Positions 33,101-41,225 of a stretch of 42,298 nucleotides of DNA are shown here, one piece after another. Below the pieces are notes generated by a model. That model was not told the DNA's origin. It did not search any database and saw only the letters and a list, made by a program, of their open reading frames with translations. Positions within the stretch are counted from its first letter, which is position 1. The number at the start of each line of letters is the position of its first letter. Origin of the DNA: an uncultured Bacteroides sp. Lineage in GTDB: Bacteria; Bacteroidota; Bacteroidia; Bacteroidales; Bacteroidaceae. The position numbers were made by a program, and so were the translations under genes. The stretch lies in the NCBI GenBank assembly GCA_944320945.1, contig CALUJK010000127.1, positions 1 to 42,298 on the forward strand. Reading direction: 5' to 3'.

Positions 33101-34312
33101 ATGAAAATGAAAAATCAATTAGCCGCAGCACTATTCTTGGCTGCAACGTTAGGATTCACCGCTTGTAGCGATGACGATGAAATCAGCATGTCTACTGTAG
33201 GCATTACAACCACCATCGAGACCACAATCGAGGGAATGCAACTGACAGAAGGAACTTACACCTTCAAGAATGTAAACACTTCTGCTACTACAGAAATAGC
33301 CTATCCTGCCCAAAGCATTGAACTGGCAGATGGCTTATACAATGTTACCTTCATCGGTAAAGGAACTTATTCACAAGATGGTACGGCAATAGAGGTGAAC
33401 GTACAAGGCGTACAACAGAATGTAACCGTATCCGGCGGAAGCTGTACATTGGATATGACCGTCTATGTGCTTAATACAGGCGACCCGGATTTTGTCATCG
33501 CCGAAATCTTTCTACCGGGTACTTATAATGAAGCCGGCAAACAATACAATGGCGACCAATACGTGCGCATCTACAACAATTCGGATCAAGTATTGTATGC
33601 AGACGGACTGGTCTTTATGGAATCTCAGTTTACAACCACCCAGAAGTATCAGTCTGTAGAGCCGGACATTATGAACGAAGCGATAGCAGTACAGTCTGTT
33701 GTAGTCGTTCCGGGCAGCGGAACGGACTATCCGGTACAGCCGGGAGAATCCTTTATCATCTGTGACAATGCCATCAACCATAAAGAAGCCAATCCCAATT
33801 CCATCGATTTAAGTAATGCCAGCTTCGAGTGGTACATAGAATCTACACAAGACGTGGATAATCCGGATGTTCCGAACATGGACATTTATTATTGTTACAC
33901 CAAAACCATTTGGATTTTGAACAAACAAGGCAATAAGGCTTATGCCATAGGCCGGTTGCCGAAAGATGTGACTAAAGAACAGTACATTGCCGATTACACC
34001 TATGACTACACTTATGTGTTGCAAAATGGAACGGTTAGTAAACCGCAAAGCAAATATAAGTTCCCCAACGAATGGGTAATAGACGCCGTCAATATCGGTT
34101 CCGTCAATGAGTGGCAATGGAACGTCACTTCCGTAGAGTTGGACATGGGACATACCTACATCGGTGAAAATAATACGATAGCCGAGAACATTGGCAAATG
34201 TGTGATGCGCAAAACCGCCTATATGGATGGAGAACGTGAAGTGCTGCAAGATACCAACAACTCTACTGTAGATTTTACTCCGGCCACTACTCCGAGTTTG
34301 TTTGCTGAGTGA
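33101..34312 (+). CDS. DUF4876-like surface lipoprotein
   Basis: 403 aa. Lipobox LAATLGFTAC (Cys about 21) followed by SDDDE, the acidic tail typical of Bacteroides surface-exposed lipoproteins. The N-terminal part (about 25-130) looks like an immunoglobulin-like beta domain. The central part has lamin-tail-like features (FVIAEIFLPGTYNEAGKQYN, DQYVRIYNNSDQVLYADGL, PGESFIICDNAINHKEANPN). The overall pattern is that of DUF4876 proteins found next to TonB receptors. A role in ligand capture for the upstream receptor is inferred. The stop overlaps the start of the next gene. Confidence 0.75.
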   Translation: MKMKNQLAAALFLAATLGFTACSDDDEISMSTVGITTTIETTIEGMQLTEGTYTFKNVNTSATTEIAYPAQSIELADGLYNVTFIGKGTYSQDGTAIEVNVQGVQQNVTVSGGSCTLDMTVYVLNTGDPDFVIAEIFLPGTYNEAGKQYNGDQYVRIYNNSDQVLYADGLVFMESQFTTTQKYQSVEPDIMNEAIAVQSVVVVPGSGTDYPVQPGESFIICDNAINHKEANPNSIDLSNASFEWYIESTQDVDNPDVPNMDIYYCYTKTIWILNKQGNKAYAIGRLPKDVTKEQYIADYTYDYTYVLQNGTVSKPQSKYKFPNEWVIDAVNIGSVNEWQWNVTSVELDMGHTYIGENNTIAENIGKCVMRKTAYMDGEREVLQDTNNSTVDFTPATTPSLFAE

Positions 34313-35859
34313 TGATACGAATTCTCATCGTGCTATTGATTGCTTTGAACCTTGGAGCCCGATGGCAAACGGCCTCCGGACAGACGGCCGATACACTCTC
34401 GTTGGCCGATAAAGTTGTCCGCACCACTTCGTTTGTCACCGAGTTCCGAGGTGAAGTGTGGGATAATCCGGCTCTTTATTATTACTATACTCCTTACACT
34501 TGGACCAACTTGGAAGCTAACGGAATCTACCATGATAAAGAGGAAGCTTCTTTAAGACAGGAAGGAGATAAAGAGACCCGTATCGGGATAGATGTCCGAT
34601 CTTTTGTCAAGCTATCGGAACGCAGTCGCGTATTTGGTACAGCCGGATACAAGAATGAAAAGCAGGAAAATGTAATCTGGAACGAGAATATAGATTGGCA
34701 ATTGGTGGCACCTTATGTGACAGGAGACTCTATCGGTGGCTTCTTGAAAGGAGAAACTTACTACTTCAATGGAGGTTATGCCAATGAGTCAGGTCTTTGG
34801 ACGTGGGGAATAACCGGTGGATACAGAGCTTCCCATAACTACCGGGATAAAGACCCCCGTCCGCGCAATACGGCTTCTGACCTCTCTTTTGCCACGGGGA
34901 TGGCGTATCATTGGAATGGATATCGGTTAGGGATTGCCGCCGATTTCCGGCTCTACCAGCAGAATTGTGAAATATCTTTCCTTGCCGATAAGGGCTCAAC
35001 CTCCGTATATCACATGCTGGGACTGGGAATGGATTATGTCCGTTTTGCCGGCACACAGACGGGGGTAAAGTACCAAGGCACACAATGGGGCGGGAGCATA
35101 GGGCTCTTGCCCATTGAAACCGACAAGGGCCTCTCCGCTGTCATTTCAGCGAATCACATGTCGATGGATAAGAAGTTGAGTGGTGCCAACAATCTAACCC
35201 TATTGAACTTAGGAACAACATCAGTGCAAGGGAACGTAGCTTGGATGCGAAAGATAAAGCCAACGGAATACATAGCAATAAAAATGAATGCTTATTATAC
35301 AATTCGTAAAGGAACTGAATACCTCTACGGGGAAGCAGGAGGCAGTTCTTATGGAACATTAATCAGCACTTCCCCGGGAATAAAGATTCGCAACAGCCAA
35401 ATGTCGGTCGAAGGGTTGTGGGAGAAGCTCCCCACAGAACAATGCAGATGGGGTGGAGCAATTGTTCCCAGCGTAGCCTTTCGACGATTGGAAACTGACT
35501 ACAATACGGTATCCAGATTTGTACATGTATCTGTTTTAGAGAGTTCTTTACGCGCCCGTTTGCAGTACCGAAAACGTAAGTTGCATTTAACGGCTGAAGC
35601 GAATGGCGGATACTCGGCCAATCTATCTGCAACATATTCCTTGCCGGGATTGGATGCCGCAAAATCTTCAGCACAAACTTTATTGGCCAACATTACCTAC
35701 TTATCGTCCGATTATGGTACGATAGGGGCACGCTTTCAAGGAGATTATCTTATAACAAAACAATATAATTTATTTTTAGCTATACAATGGCAAATGGCAT
35801 ACTACAAGGAGTGTGGAACGCCTTGGCATACCGTTTGTTCGTTGGGCGTCTTTTTTTAA
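34312..35859 (+). CDS. DUF6850-like outer-membrane beta-barrel protein
   Basis: 515 aa from ATG 34312, whose A is the last base of the previous stop codon (translational coupling); a GTG at 34309 is the alternative. Signal peptide about 1-23 (ending near TASGQ). The rest is alternating amphipathic strands with aromatic turns (NPALYYYYTPYTWTN, LGLGMDYVRFAG, FLAIQWQMAYYK) and a C-terminal Phe-Phe, the signature of an outer-membrane barrel. It resembles DUF6850-family barrels of Bacteroidetes. It may be a second channel or a partner of the TonB receptor. Confidence 0.75.
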   Translation: MIRILIVLLIALNLGARWQTASGQTADTLSLADKVVRTTSFVTEFRGEVWDNPALYYYYTPYTWTNLEANGIYHDKEEASLRQEGDKETRIGIDVRSFVKLSERSRVFGTAGYKNEKQENVIWNENIDWQLVAPYVTGDSIGGFLKGETYYFNGGYANESGLWTWGITGGYRASHNYRDKDPRPRNTASDLSFATGMAYHWNGYRLGIAADFRLYQQNCEISFLADKGSTSVYHMLGLGMDYVRFAGTQTGVKYQGTQWGGSIGLLPIETDKGLSAVISANHMSMDKKLSGANNLTLLNLGTTSVQGNVAWMRKIKPTEYIAIKMNAYYTIRKGTEYLYGEAGGSSYGTLISTSPGIKIRNSQMSVEGLWEKLPTEQCRWGGAIVPSVAFRRLETDYNTVSRFVHVSVLESSLRARLQYRKRKLHLTAEANGGYSANLSATYSLPGLDAAKSSAQTLLANITYLSSDYGTIGARFQGDYLITKQYNLFLAIQWQMAYYKECGTPWHTVCSLGVFF

Positions 35860-35879
35860 CAAAAAACAATGTGTATATT

Positions 35880-36467
35880 ATGAAAACAAAACAAATGGTT
35901 ACTGTAGCCTTAATTACAGTTTTAATAGCTATGACTTCTTGTGGGAACAACAACAAACAGAACCAAAACGCGCAGACAGGACAACAGACAACTACAATGG
36001 CATTGAACATTGATGACTTGTTGGCCGATGCCGATTCTTTGGTCAACCAAGTAGTGACAATAGAAGGTATTTGCACACACACTTGCCAACATGGAGCTAC
36101 AAAGATTTTTTTAATGGGTAGCGATGATACAAAAACCATTCGGGTAGAAGCCGGTGAATTGGGATCCTTTGATACGAAATGCGTCAATGCCATTGTTACC
36201 GTGACAGGAACTTTGAAAGAGCAACGCGTTGATGAAGCTTATCTACAAAACTGGGAAGCCAAGCTAAAAGCACAAACCACCCAAACCCACGGAGAGACTA
36301 CAGCCGGATGCGACTCTGAAAAGAAAGCACGTGGAGAAACAGCCAATACACCAGAAGGTCGTATTGCCGATTTCCGCATGAAGATAGCCGAAAGGAAAGC
36401 AGCTACAGGAAAAGATTATCTGTCATTCTACTATTTGGAAGCTCATTCATATGAAATTGAAGAATAA
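35880..36467 (+). CDS. small lipoprotein with CxHxCxH motif (OB-fold-like)
   Basis: 195 aa from ATG 35880 (MKTKQMVTVAL), preferred over 35787, which overlaps the barrel gene. Lipobox VLIAMTSC (Cys about 21) and a Gln/Asn-rich linker. Residues about 45-115 look like a small beta-barrel (LADADSLVNQVVTIEGICTH, DTKTIRVEAGELGSFDTKC, AIVTVTGTLKEQRV), like OB-fold lipoproteins. The segment CTHTCQH (about 63-69) offers two Cys and two His in seven residues, and a further Cys lies near 98, so metal or heme binding is plausible. The C-terminal third is charged and helical. Family not firmly recognised; metal binding is inferred. Confidence 0.7.
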   Translation: MKTKQMVTVALITVLIAMTSCGNNNKQNQNAQTGQQTTTMALNIDDLLADADSLVNQVVTIEGICTHTCQHGATKIFLMGSDDTKTIRVEAGELGSFDTKCVNAIVTVTGTLKEQRVDEAYLQNWEAKLKAQTTQTHGETTAGCDSEKKARGETANTPEGRIADFRMKIAERKAATGKDYLSFYYLEAHSYEIEE

Positions 36468-37026
36468 AGGTACCGCATTACGCAAATGGAGCCGGATTAT
36501 TCATCGGGATTTGTCTTTCTTTTTTGCAGGGATGATCTTAATTTATGCGATTTCGGGCATCGTTATGAACCACAGAGATCACATAAATCCACATTACACA
36601 GTGACACGGAAAGAATATAAAATCACAGAAGACTTATCTGACAAGAACAAGGTCGATGAAAAGACGATATTAGCTTTGCTGGAACCGCTGAATGAAACGG
36701 AAAATTATACCAAATTCTATTACCCAAAGCCGAATCAACTCAAAGTATTTTTGAAAGGAGGCTCCAGTTTATTGGTCAATACCGAGACCAAAGAAGCCGT
36801 TTATGAAAGCTTGAAGCGACGTCCTTTGCTTTCACACATGGTGCAGCTTCACTTCAACCCGGGCAGGTGGTGGACTTGGTTTGCTGATGCGTTTGCTGTC
36901 TGCCTGATTATTATTACCGTCACCGGCACGATGATGATAAAAGGTTCTAACGGGTTATGGGGCAAAGGAGGCATTGAGTTGCTTATTGGCATTTTGATTC
37001 CTATCCTTTTCTTAGTGTGGTTTTAA
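36451..37026 (+). CDS. short PepSY-associated membrane protein
   Basis: 191 aa. Helix 1 about 19-40 (LSFFFAGMILIYAISGIVMN), a periplasmic PepSY-like domain about 45-135 (YKITEDLSDKNKVDEKTILA, QLKVFLKGGSSLLVNTETKE), and two helices near 145-190. Histidines flank the helices (WSRIIHRD, MNHRDHINPH, HMVQLHFNPGRWW), as in PepSY-TM proteins linked to iron or heme reduction. It is much shorter than the classic ferric-reductase type (about 400-500 aa). It overlaps the lipoprotein gene by 17 bp, so translation is coupled. Confidence 0.82.
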   Translation: MKLKNKGTALRKWSRIIHRDLSFFFAGMILIYAISGIVMNHRDHINPHYTVTRKEYKITEDLSDKNKVDEKTILALLEPLNETENYTKFYYPKPNQLKVFLKGGSSLLVNTETKEAVYESLKRRPLLSHMVQLHFNPGRWWTWFADAFAVCLIIITVTGTMMIKGSNGLWGKGGIELLIGILIPILFLVWF

Positions 37027-37038
37027 CAGATATATTGA

Positions 37039-37944
37039 ATGAGTGTAAACAAGAATATGAATGCAGTTATAGAATGTAAAAACCTGACCCATTTTTACGG
37101 TCGACGCAAAATTTATGAGAATTTGAGTTTTGAAGTTCCGCAAGGGCGAATCTTGGGTTTGCTTGGGAAAAACGGCACCGGAAAGACAACAACCATCAAT
37201 ATCCTGAGCGGTTACCTGCAACCCTACTCAGGAGAATGCCGTATTTTCGGAGAGAATATCCAAACGATGAACCCTGCATTGCGTCAGCACATCGGTTTGT
37301 TGCTGGAAGGTCATGTACAGTACCAGTTCATGACTATCACGCAAATAGAAAGATTTTATGCCTCTTTCTATCCCAAACGATGGAAGAAAGAAGCCTACTA
37401 TGACCTGATGAACAAATTGAGAGTAGCTCCCGGACAACGCATTTCAAGAATGTCTAACGGGCAACGCTCACAAGTGGCATTGGGATTGATTCTGGCGCAA
37501 GACCCGGAATTGCTGATTCTGGACGACTTTTCGCTGGGGCTGGATCCGGGATACCGTCGGCTGTTTGTGGACTATCTGCGCGACTATGCCCGTTCTGAGA
37601 ACAAGACCGTTTTCCTGACCTCTCACATCATCCAGGACATGGAACGGTTGATAGACGACTGCATCATCATGGATTATGGCTCAATCCTTATACAGCAGTC
37701 GATAGAATCATTGATGGACAAACTAAGAAGGTATACTTGCACGGTACCCGACGGCTTCCAACCTGACTTACCGGCGACATGCTACCACCCGGCTGTCATC
37801 CGTCGGACGCTGGAGTGGCATTCTTTTTTGTCTCCGGCAGAAACAGAACAGCTGTTAAAAGAACACCAAGTGCCTTATACGGATCTGAAAGCGGAAAAGG
37901 TAAGCCTGGAAGATGCATTCATCGGCCTTACCGGGAAATATTAA
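37039..37944 (+). CDS. ABC transporter ATP-binding protein
   Basis: 301 aa; ATG 37057 (MNAVIECKNL) is an alternative start. Walker A GLLGKNGTGKTTTINIL (about 41-57), Q-loop region about 85-92, signature SNGQRSQVALGLILAQDP (about 140-157) and Walker B LLILDDFSLGLDP (about 161-173), H-loop FLTSHIIQDMERL. The residue after the Walker B Asp is Asp instead of the catalytic Glu, and the signature reads SNGQ instead of SGGQ. It pairs with the permease directly downstream as an ABC-2-like exporter or lipid/metal mover; direction and cargo are unknown. Confidence 0.92.
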   Translation: MSVNKNMNAVIECKNLTHFYGRRKIYENLSFEVPQGRILGLLGKNGTGKTTTINILSGYLQPYSGECRIFGENIQTMNPALRQHIGLLLEGHVQYQFMTITQIERFYASFYPKRWKKEAYYDLMNKLRVAPGQRISRMSNGQRSQVALGLILAQDPELLILDDFSLGLDPGYRRLFVDYLRDYARSENKTVFLTSHIIQDMERLIDDCIIMDYGSILIQQSIESLMDKLRRYTCTVPDGFQPDLPATCYHPAVIRRTLEWHSFLSPAETEQLLKEHQVPYTDLKAEKVSLEDAFIGLTGKY

Positions 37945-37961
37945 CATGTAAAGAGAAAAAT

Positions 37962-38633
37962 ATGATACAAGCGATATTTTATAAAGAGTGGATAAAAACC
38001 CGTTGGTACCTTTTGTTGGCCACTCTTTTCATGATAGGGATAAGCGGATATTGCATGCTACGCGTCAACCGTGCCATTGCGTTGCAGGGGGCGGATCACT
38101 TGTGGATAGTAATGGTGCAGAAAGATGCCATCTTTATAGACCTGTTGCAGTTCGTCCCGTTGCTCATCGGCATACTGCTGGCTGTCGTACAGTTCTTTCC
38201 TGAAATGCAACGCAAGTGCCTGAAGCTGACTTTGCATCTGCCTTATTCACAGAAAAAAATGATAATGTCCATGCTGGCATTCGGAGTACTGACCCTGACG
38301 GCTTGCCTTGCAGCCGGACTTGTAGTGATGGGGGTTTACCTGCCGCAACACTTTACGGGACAGTTAGTGCGACATATCCTGCTGTCTGCCGCCCCCTGGT
38401 TCTTGGCTGGAATGGCAGGATATTTACTCTTTTCATGGATTTGCCTGGAGCCTGCCTGGAAACGAAGGGTGCCGAACTTGATAGTGGCAGTCTTGGTGCT
38501 GCGCGTATATTTCTTGGCACCGGCGGCAGAAGCTTACAACGATTTCTTGCCGTGGCTGGCACTTTATACATTGCTTACCGCCTCCCTCTCATGGATTTCA
38601 GTCACTCGGTTCAAAGCCGGCAAGCAGGATTGA
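37962..38633 (+). CDS. ABC-2-like permease
   Basis: 223 aa from ATG 37962 (MIQAIFYKEWIKTRW), chosen because it is the first start outside the ATPase gene; the longer frame from 37779 overlaps it out of frame. About six membrane helices (YLLLATLFMIGISGYCML, LLQFVPLLIGILLAVVQFF, LAFGVLTLTACLAAGLVVMG, ILLSAAPWFLAGMAGYLLFS and two further). The EWIKTRW start is typical of ABC-2 permeases. It forms the membrane partner of the upstream ATPase, 17 bp away. Confidence 0.85.
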   Translation: MIQAIFYKEWIKTRWYLLLATLFMIGISGYCMLRVNRAIALQGADHLWIVMVQKDAIFIDLLQFVPLLIGILLAVVQFFPEMQRKCLKLTLHLPYSQKKMIMSMLAFGVLTLTACLAAGLVVMGVYLPQHFTGQLVRHILLSAAPWFLAGMAGYLLFSWICLEPAWKRRVPNLIVAVLVLRVYFLAPAAEAYNDFLPWLALYTLLTASLSWISVTRFKAGKQD

Positions 38634-38666
38634 CCAGTAAATTATCACCTCTAAAATGAAATAACA

Positions 38667-39695
38667 ATGATTCGATTCAGCAAAATATTTCTCTACTTAA
38701 CAGTAATCGTCCTGTTGATATGGCAAGTGCCATGGGCATATGCTTTTCTGACGACAAAATCGGCCAGATCACCCTTCACCTTGTACAGCTCTGTGCTGGG
38801 CGATTTTATCATGATGCAACCGGACGAACACAAACAGATGCAACGCTTTGACAGCGAAGGAAACTTCTATACACAACAGACAGTAGACAGCCTGTTACCC
38901 ACTTTCTACCTGCGACAACTCACGACTGACGAACGCTTTCCTGACACCATCTGCGGTAGGGCAGTCAGTCCGAAAGACGTGCAGATGACGAATTTCACTT
39001 TCAAAAGCGTGCCTTCGGCCATCAATGCACCGCAAACAGGCCTCTATTTCCTAATGGAGTCCATGTCGAAACGTGTAGACTTGAAAATGCCTGAAGATGC
39101 CTTCTGCTTTACCGCCGATGGCATGGAGTTCATCCGTATGGAGACAAACCGGGTAGATGAAACCAAAAGCCGGTTATTCACCGACATGTTGCAGAAGAAA
39201 GGGTTCGCCTTTCCGGCAGCTTACGTGTCAGGCAATCCTACCACCCGTAAAGACTATGACGAGGGGTATCTGCTGCTGGATGCCAACCATAAACTCTATC
39301 ACCTGAAATGCACCAAAGGACGCCCCTATGTCAAACCCATTCCGGTACCCGATGGCATCCGACCGGAATACGTCTTTATCACAGAGTTCAGAAGTCGCCA
39401 AACGCTGGGATTCATGGTTGACAACAATCATCGGTTCTACATCATTGCAAAGGATGGCAGCATGATACAATCGGCTCTGCCCGCTTTCGACCCCGCCAAA
39501 GACGAACTGACCATTTTCGGAAATATGTTCGACTGGACAGTGAAACTCTCGACGGCTACGGATGATTGCTATTACGCACTGGATGCCACCGATTATTCGT
39601 TGATAAAAGAACGCATCTACCGGGATGTGCGACGCACGGTTCCCGGCCTGTCATTCACGTCTCCGGATGACAAGTTCGTCAAGCCTCGTTTCTGA
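38667..39695 (+). CDS. DUF4857-like membrane-anchored protein
   Basis: 342 aa. One N-terminal membrane helix (IFLYLTVIVLLIWQVPWAYA, about 7-26), the rest soluble and likely periplasmic, with repeated short beta-propeller-like strands (LYHLKCTKGRPYVKPIPVP, YVFITEFRSRQTLGFMVDNN, FYIIAKDGSMIQSALPAF). The pattern matches DUF4857 proteins, which I associate with this ABC pair in Bacteroides. It ends the operon; no catalytic motif is seen. Function unknown; an accessory or sensing role for the ABC pair is inferred. Confidence 0.72.
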   Translation: MIRFSKIFLYLTVIVLLIWQVPWAYAFLTTKSARSPFTLYSSVLGDFIMMQPDEHKQMQRFDSEGNFYTQQTVDSLLPTFYLRQLTTDERFPDTICGRAVSPKDVQMTNFTFKSVPSAINAPQTGLYFLMESMSKRVDLKMPEDAFCFTADGMEFIRMETNRVDETKSRLFTDMLQKKGFAFPAAYVSGNPTTRKDYDEGYLLLDANHKLYHLKCTKGRPYVKPIPVPDGIRPEYVFITEFRSRQTLGFMVDNNHRFYIIAKDGSMIQSALPAFDPAKDELTIFGNMFDWTVKLSTATDDCYYALDATDYSLIKERIYRDVRRTVPGLSFTSPDDKFVKPRF

Positions 39696-39726
39696 GGAAT
39701 CGAATTCCATGACACAATACTACTTG

Positions 39727-39795
39727 CAAGAGAGGAATCTCTTGGCACCGTCGGAACTGCATAAATATACGAGAAAATCGTATGTTTATGCAGTT
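39727..39795 (+). other. two adjacent hairpins after the eight-gene operon
   Basis: CAAGAGA-GGAA-TCTCTTG at 39727-39744, then AACTGCATAAATATACGA pairing with TCGTATGTTTATGCAGTT around GAAAA at 39755-39795 (17 pairs plus one T-G). Neither has a clear U-run, so classic termination is uncertain, though position 32-60 bp after the stop suits an operon end. Confidence 0.55.
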
Positions 39796-39929
39796 CTCGT
39801 CTATTTGCCCCAGGATATGCACCAAATTGCCCTTCTAACAATCTACGCAACCACTATCAACTCTATACATTTTCTGCATAAAGATTCAAAAAATAACCCT
39901 CATTCTGTATATTCTTACAAAATAAGCCG

Positions 39930-39937
39930 TATATTTG
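39930..39937 (+). promoter_or_regulatory. Bacteroides -7 box for argR
   Basis: TATATTTG fits TAnnTTTG; argR begins 27 bp downstream. No clear TTTG at the -33 position. Confidence 0.6.
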
Positions 39938-39945
39938 CGCTGTTT

Positions 39946-39961
39946 TTGAATAAATATACAA
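39946..39961 (+). promoter_or_regulatory. candidate ARG box at argR
   Basis: TTGAATAAATATACAA resembles the ARG-box core TGAATAAATATTCA with one central mismatch. It sits between the transcription start and the ATG of argR, suiting autorepression. A second similar site, TGCATAAAGATTCA, is at 39875-39888. Confidence 0.4.
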
Positions 39962-39964
39962 AAT

Positions 39965-40438
39965 ATGAGTAAGAAGAAGAACCGTCTGGACGCTATCAAG
40001 ATGATAATTTCGTCAAGAGACATCAGCTCACAAGAGGACTTGATGAACGCCTTGAACGAAGACGGGTTTGCACTGACACAAGCCACCCTGTCACGCGACT
40101 TAAAGGAGCTGAAAGTGGCCAAGGCATCGAATCCGCAGGGTAAATACACATACGTATTACCCAACGACGTGATGTACAAACGCCCCAGTGCGCACAGCGC
40201 CAGCGAAATGTTGATGAGCAACGGATTTCTGTCACTACAATTTTCAGGGAATATAGCCGTGATCCGTACCCGCACGGGCTATGCCAGCAGCATGGCTTAC
40301 GACATAGACAACCGTGAATGTCCCGCCATATTGGGAACCATTGCAGGTGATGACACCATCATGATGGTGTTGCACGAGAACGCATCGCACGACGAAGTAC
40401 GGGCATTCCTGGCACAAGTCATCCCACACATCAAGTAA
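39965..40438 (+). CDS. argR: arginine repressor ArgR
   Basis: 157 aa, typical size. N-terminal winged helix (RLDAIKMIISSRDISSQEDL, GFALTQATLSRDLKELKVAK), with the TQATLSRDLKEL recognition helix. C-terminal arginine-binding/oligomerisation domain with GTIAGDDTIMMVL (about 122-134). It represses arginine biosynthesis genes when arginine is abundant; here it heads the GNAT-argG cluster and is followed by a 48-bp gap. Confidence 0.95.
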   Translation: MSKKKNRLDAIKMIISSRDISSQEDLMNALNEDGFALTQATLSRDLKELKVAKASNPQGKYTYVLPNDVMYKRPSAHSASEMLMSNGFLSLQFSGNIAVIRTRTGYASSMAYDIDNRECPAILGTIAGDDTIMMVLHENASHDEVRAFLAQVIPHIK

Positions 40439-40486
40439 GATTTATTTAACAACCATATAACCTAAGAAGAAAGAAAAGACGTAGAA

Positions 40487-41044
40487 ATGGACACTAAACA
40501 CATCGATGTGATGGTGGCAGATGCCTCACATGAAGTTTATGTAGATACAATTCTCGACACCATCCGCGAAGCTGCCAAAAAAAGGGGCACCGGCATTGCC
40601 GAACGTACACACGAATATGTGGCAACCAAGATGAAAGAGGGGAAAGCCATCATTGCCCTCTGTGGTGACGAATTTGCAGGATTCAGCTATATAGAGAGTT
40701 GGGGAAACAAACAATACGTGGCCACTTCGGGACTGATCGTACATCCCAAGTATCAAGGTATCGGACTGGCAAAACGCATCAAGCACGCCTCATTCCAGTT
40801 GGCACGCCTGCGCTGGCCGTGGGCCAAGATATTCAGTCTGACAAGCGGTGCGGCCGTGATGAAGATGAATACGGAACTGGGCTACGTACCCGTCACTTTC
40901 AATGAACTGACGGACGACGAGGCCTTTTGGAAGGGATGCGAAGGATGCATCAACCACGACATACTGGTGGCAAAGAACCGGAAGTTCTGCATTTGTACTG
41001 CCATGTTGTATGACCCGGCGTTGCATGAAGAGGACAAAATTTAA
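40487..41044 (+). CDS. GNAT acyltransferase, probable first enzyme of arginine synthesis
   Basis: 185 aa. Acyl-CoA-binding signature GLIVHPKYQGIGLAKRIKHA (about 84-103) with the Q-x-x-G-x-G/A loop, and a C-terminal Cys-rich segment (CEGCINHDILVAKNRKFCIC, about 146-165). Located between argR and argG, it is the natural candidate for N-acyl-glutamate synthase. Bacteroides fragilis is known to use N-succinyl-ornithine carbamoyltransferase, so the acyl donor could be succinyl-CoA. Activity is inferred from position only. Confidence 0.82.
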   Translation: MDTKHIDVMVADASHEVYVDTILDTIREAAKKRGTGIAERTHEYVATKMKEGKAIIALCGDEFAGFSYIESWGNKQYVATSGLIVHPKYQGIGLAKRIKHASFQLARLRWPWAKIFSLTSGAAVMKMNTELGYVPVTFNELTDDEAFWKGCEGCINHDILVAKNRKFCICTAMLYDPALHEEDKI

Positions 41045-41192
41045 TGAAGAATGTTTATTGCAAGACTCAAGTTATATTGAGCCACAAGCATTCAACAGTA
41101 TGAAAGATGATTGCGGCGAATTAGTCGCCTTGCTTACATCAAGCATTAAAACAGTAAAAAATAACCAGAAGAAAGATGAAGACACGCTCTAA
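41040..41192 (+). pseudogene. probable remnant of a four-helix-bundle (S23/IVP-like) protein gene
   Basis: A frame open from within the GNAT gene to TAA at 41190 encodes a segment (SYIEPQAFNSMKDDCGELVA, then LLTSSIKTVKNNQKK) that looks like the C-terminal helix of Bacteroidales four-helix-bundle proteins. No N-terminal half is present; the upstream part of the frame is GNAT sequence read in another frame. It is read as a decayed 3' end rather than a gene. Confidence 0.45.
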
Positions 41193-41225
41193 ATTCTTCA
41201 TTCTTAATTCTTAATTCTTCATTTT

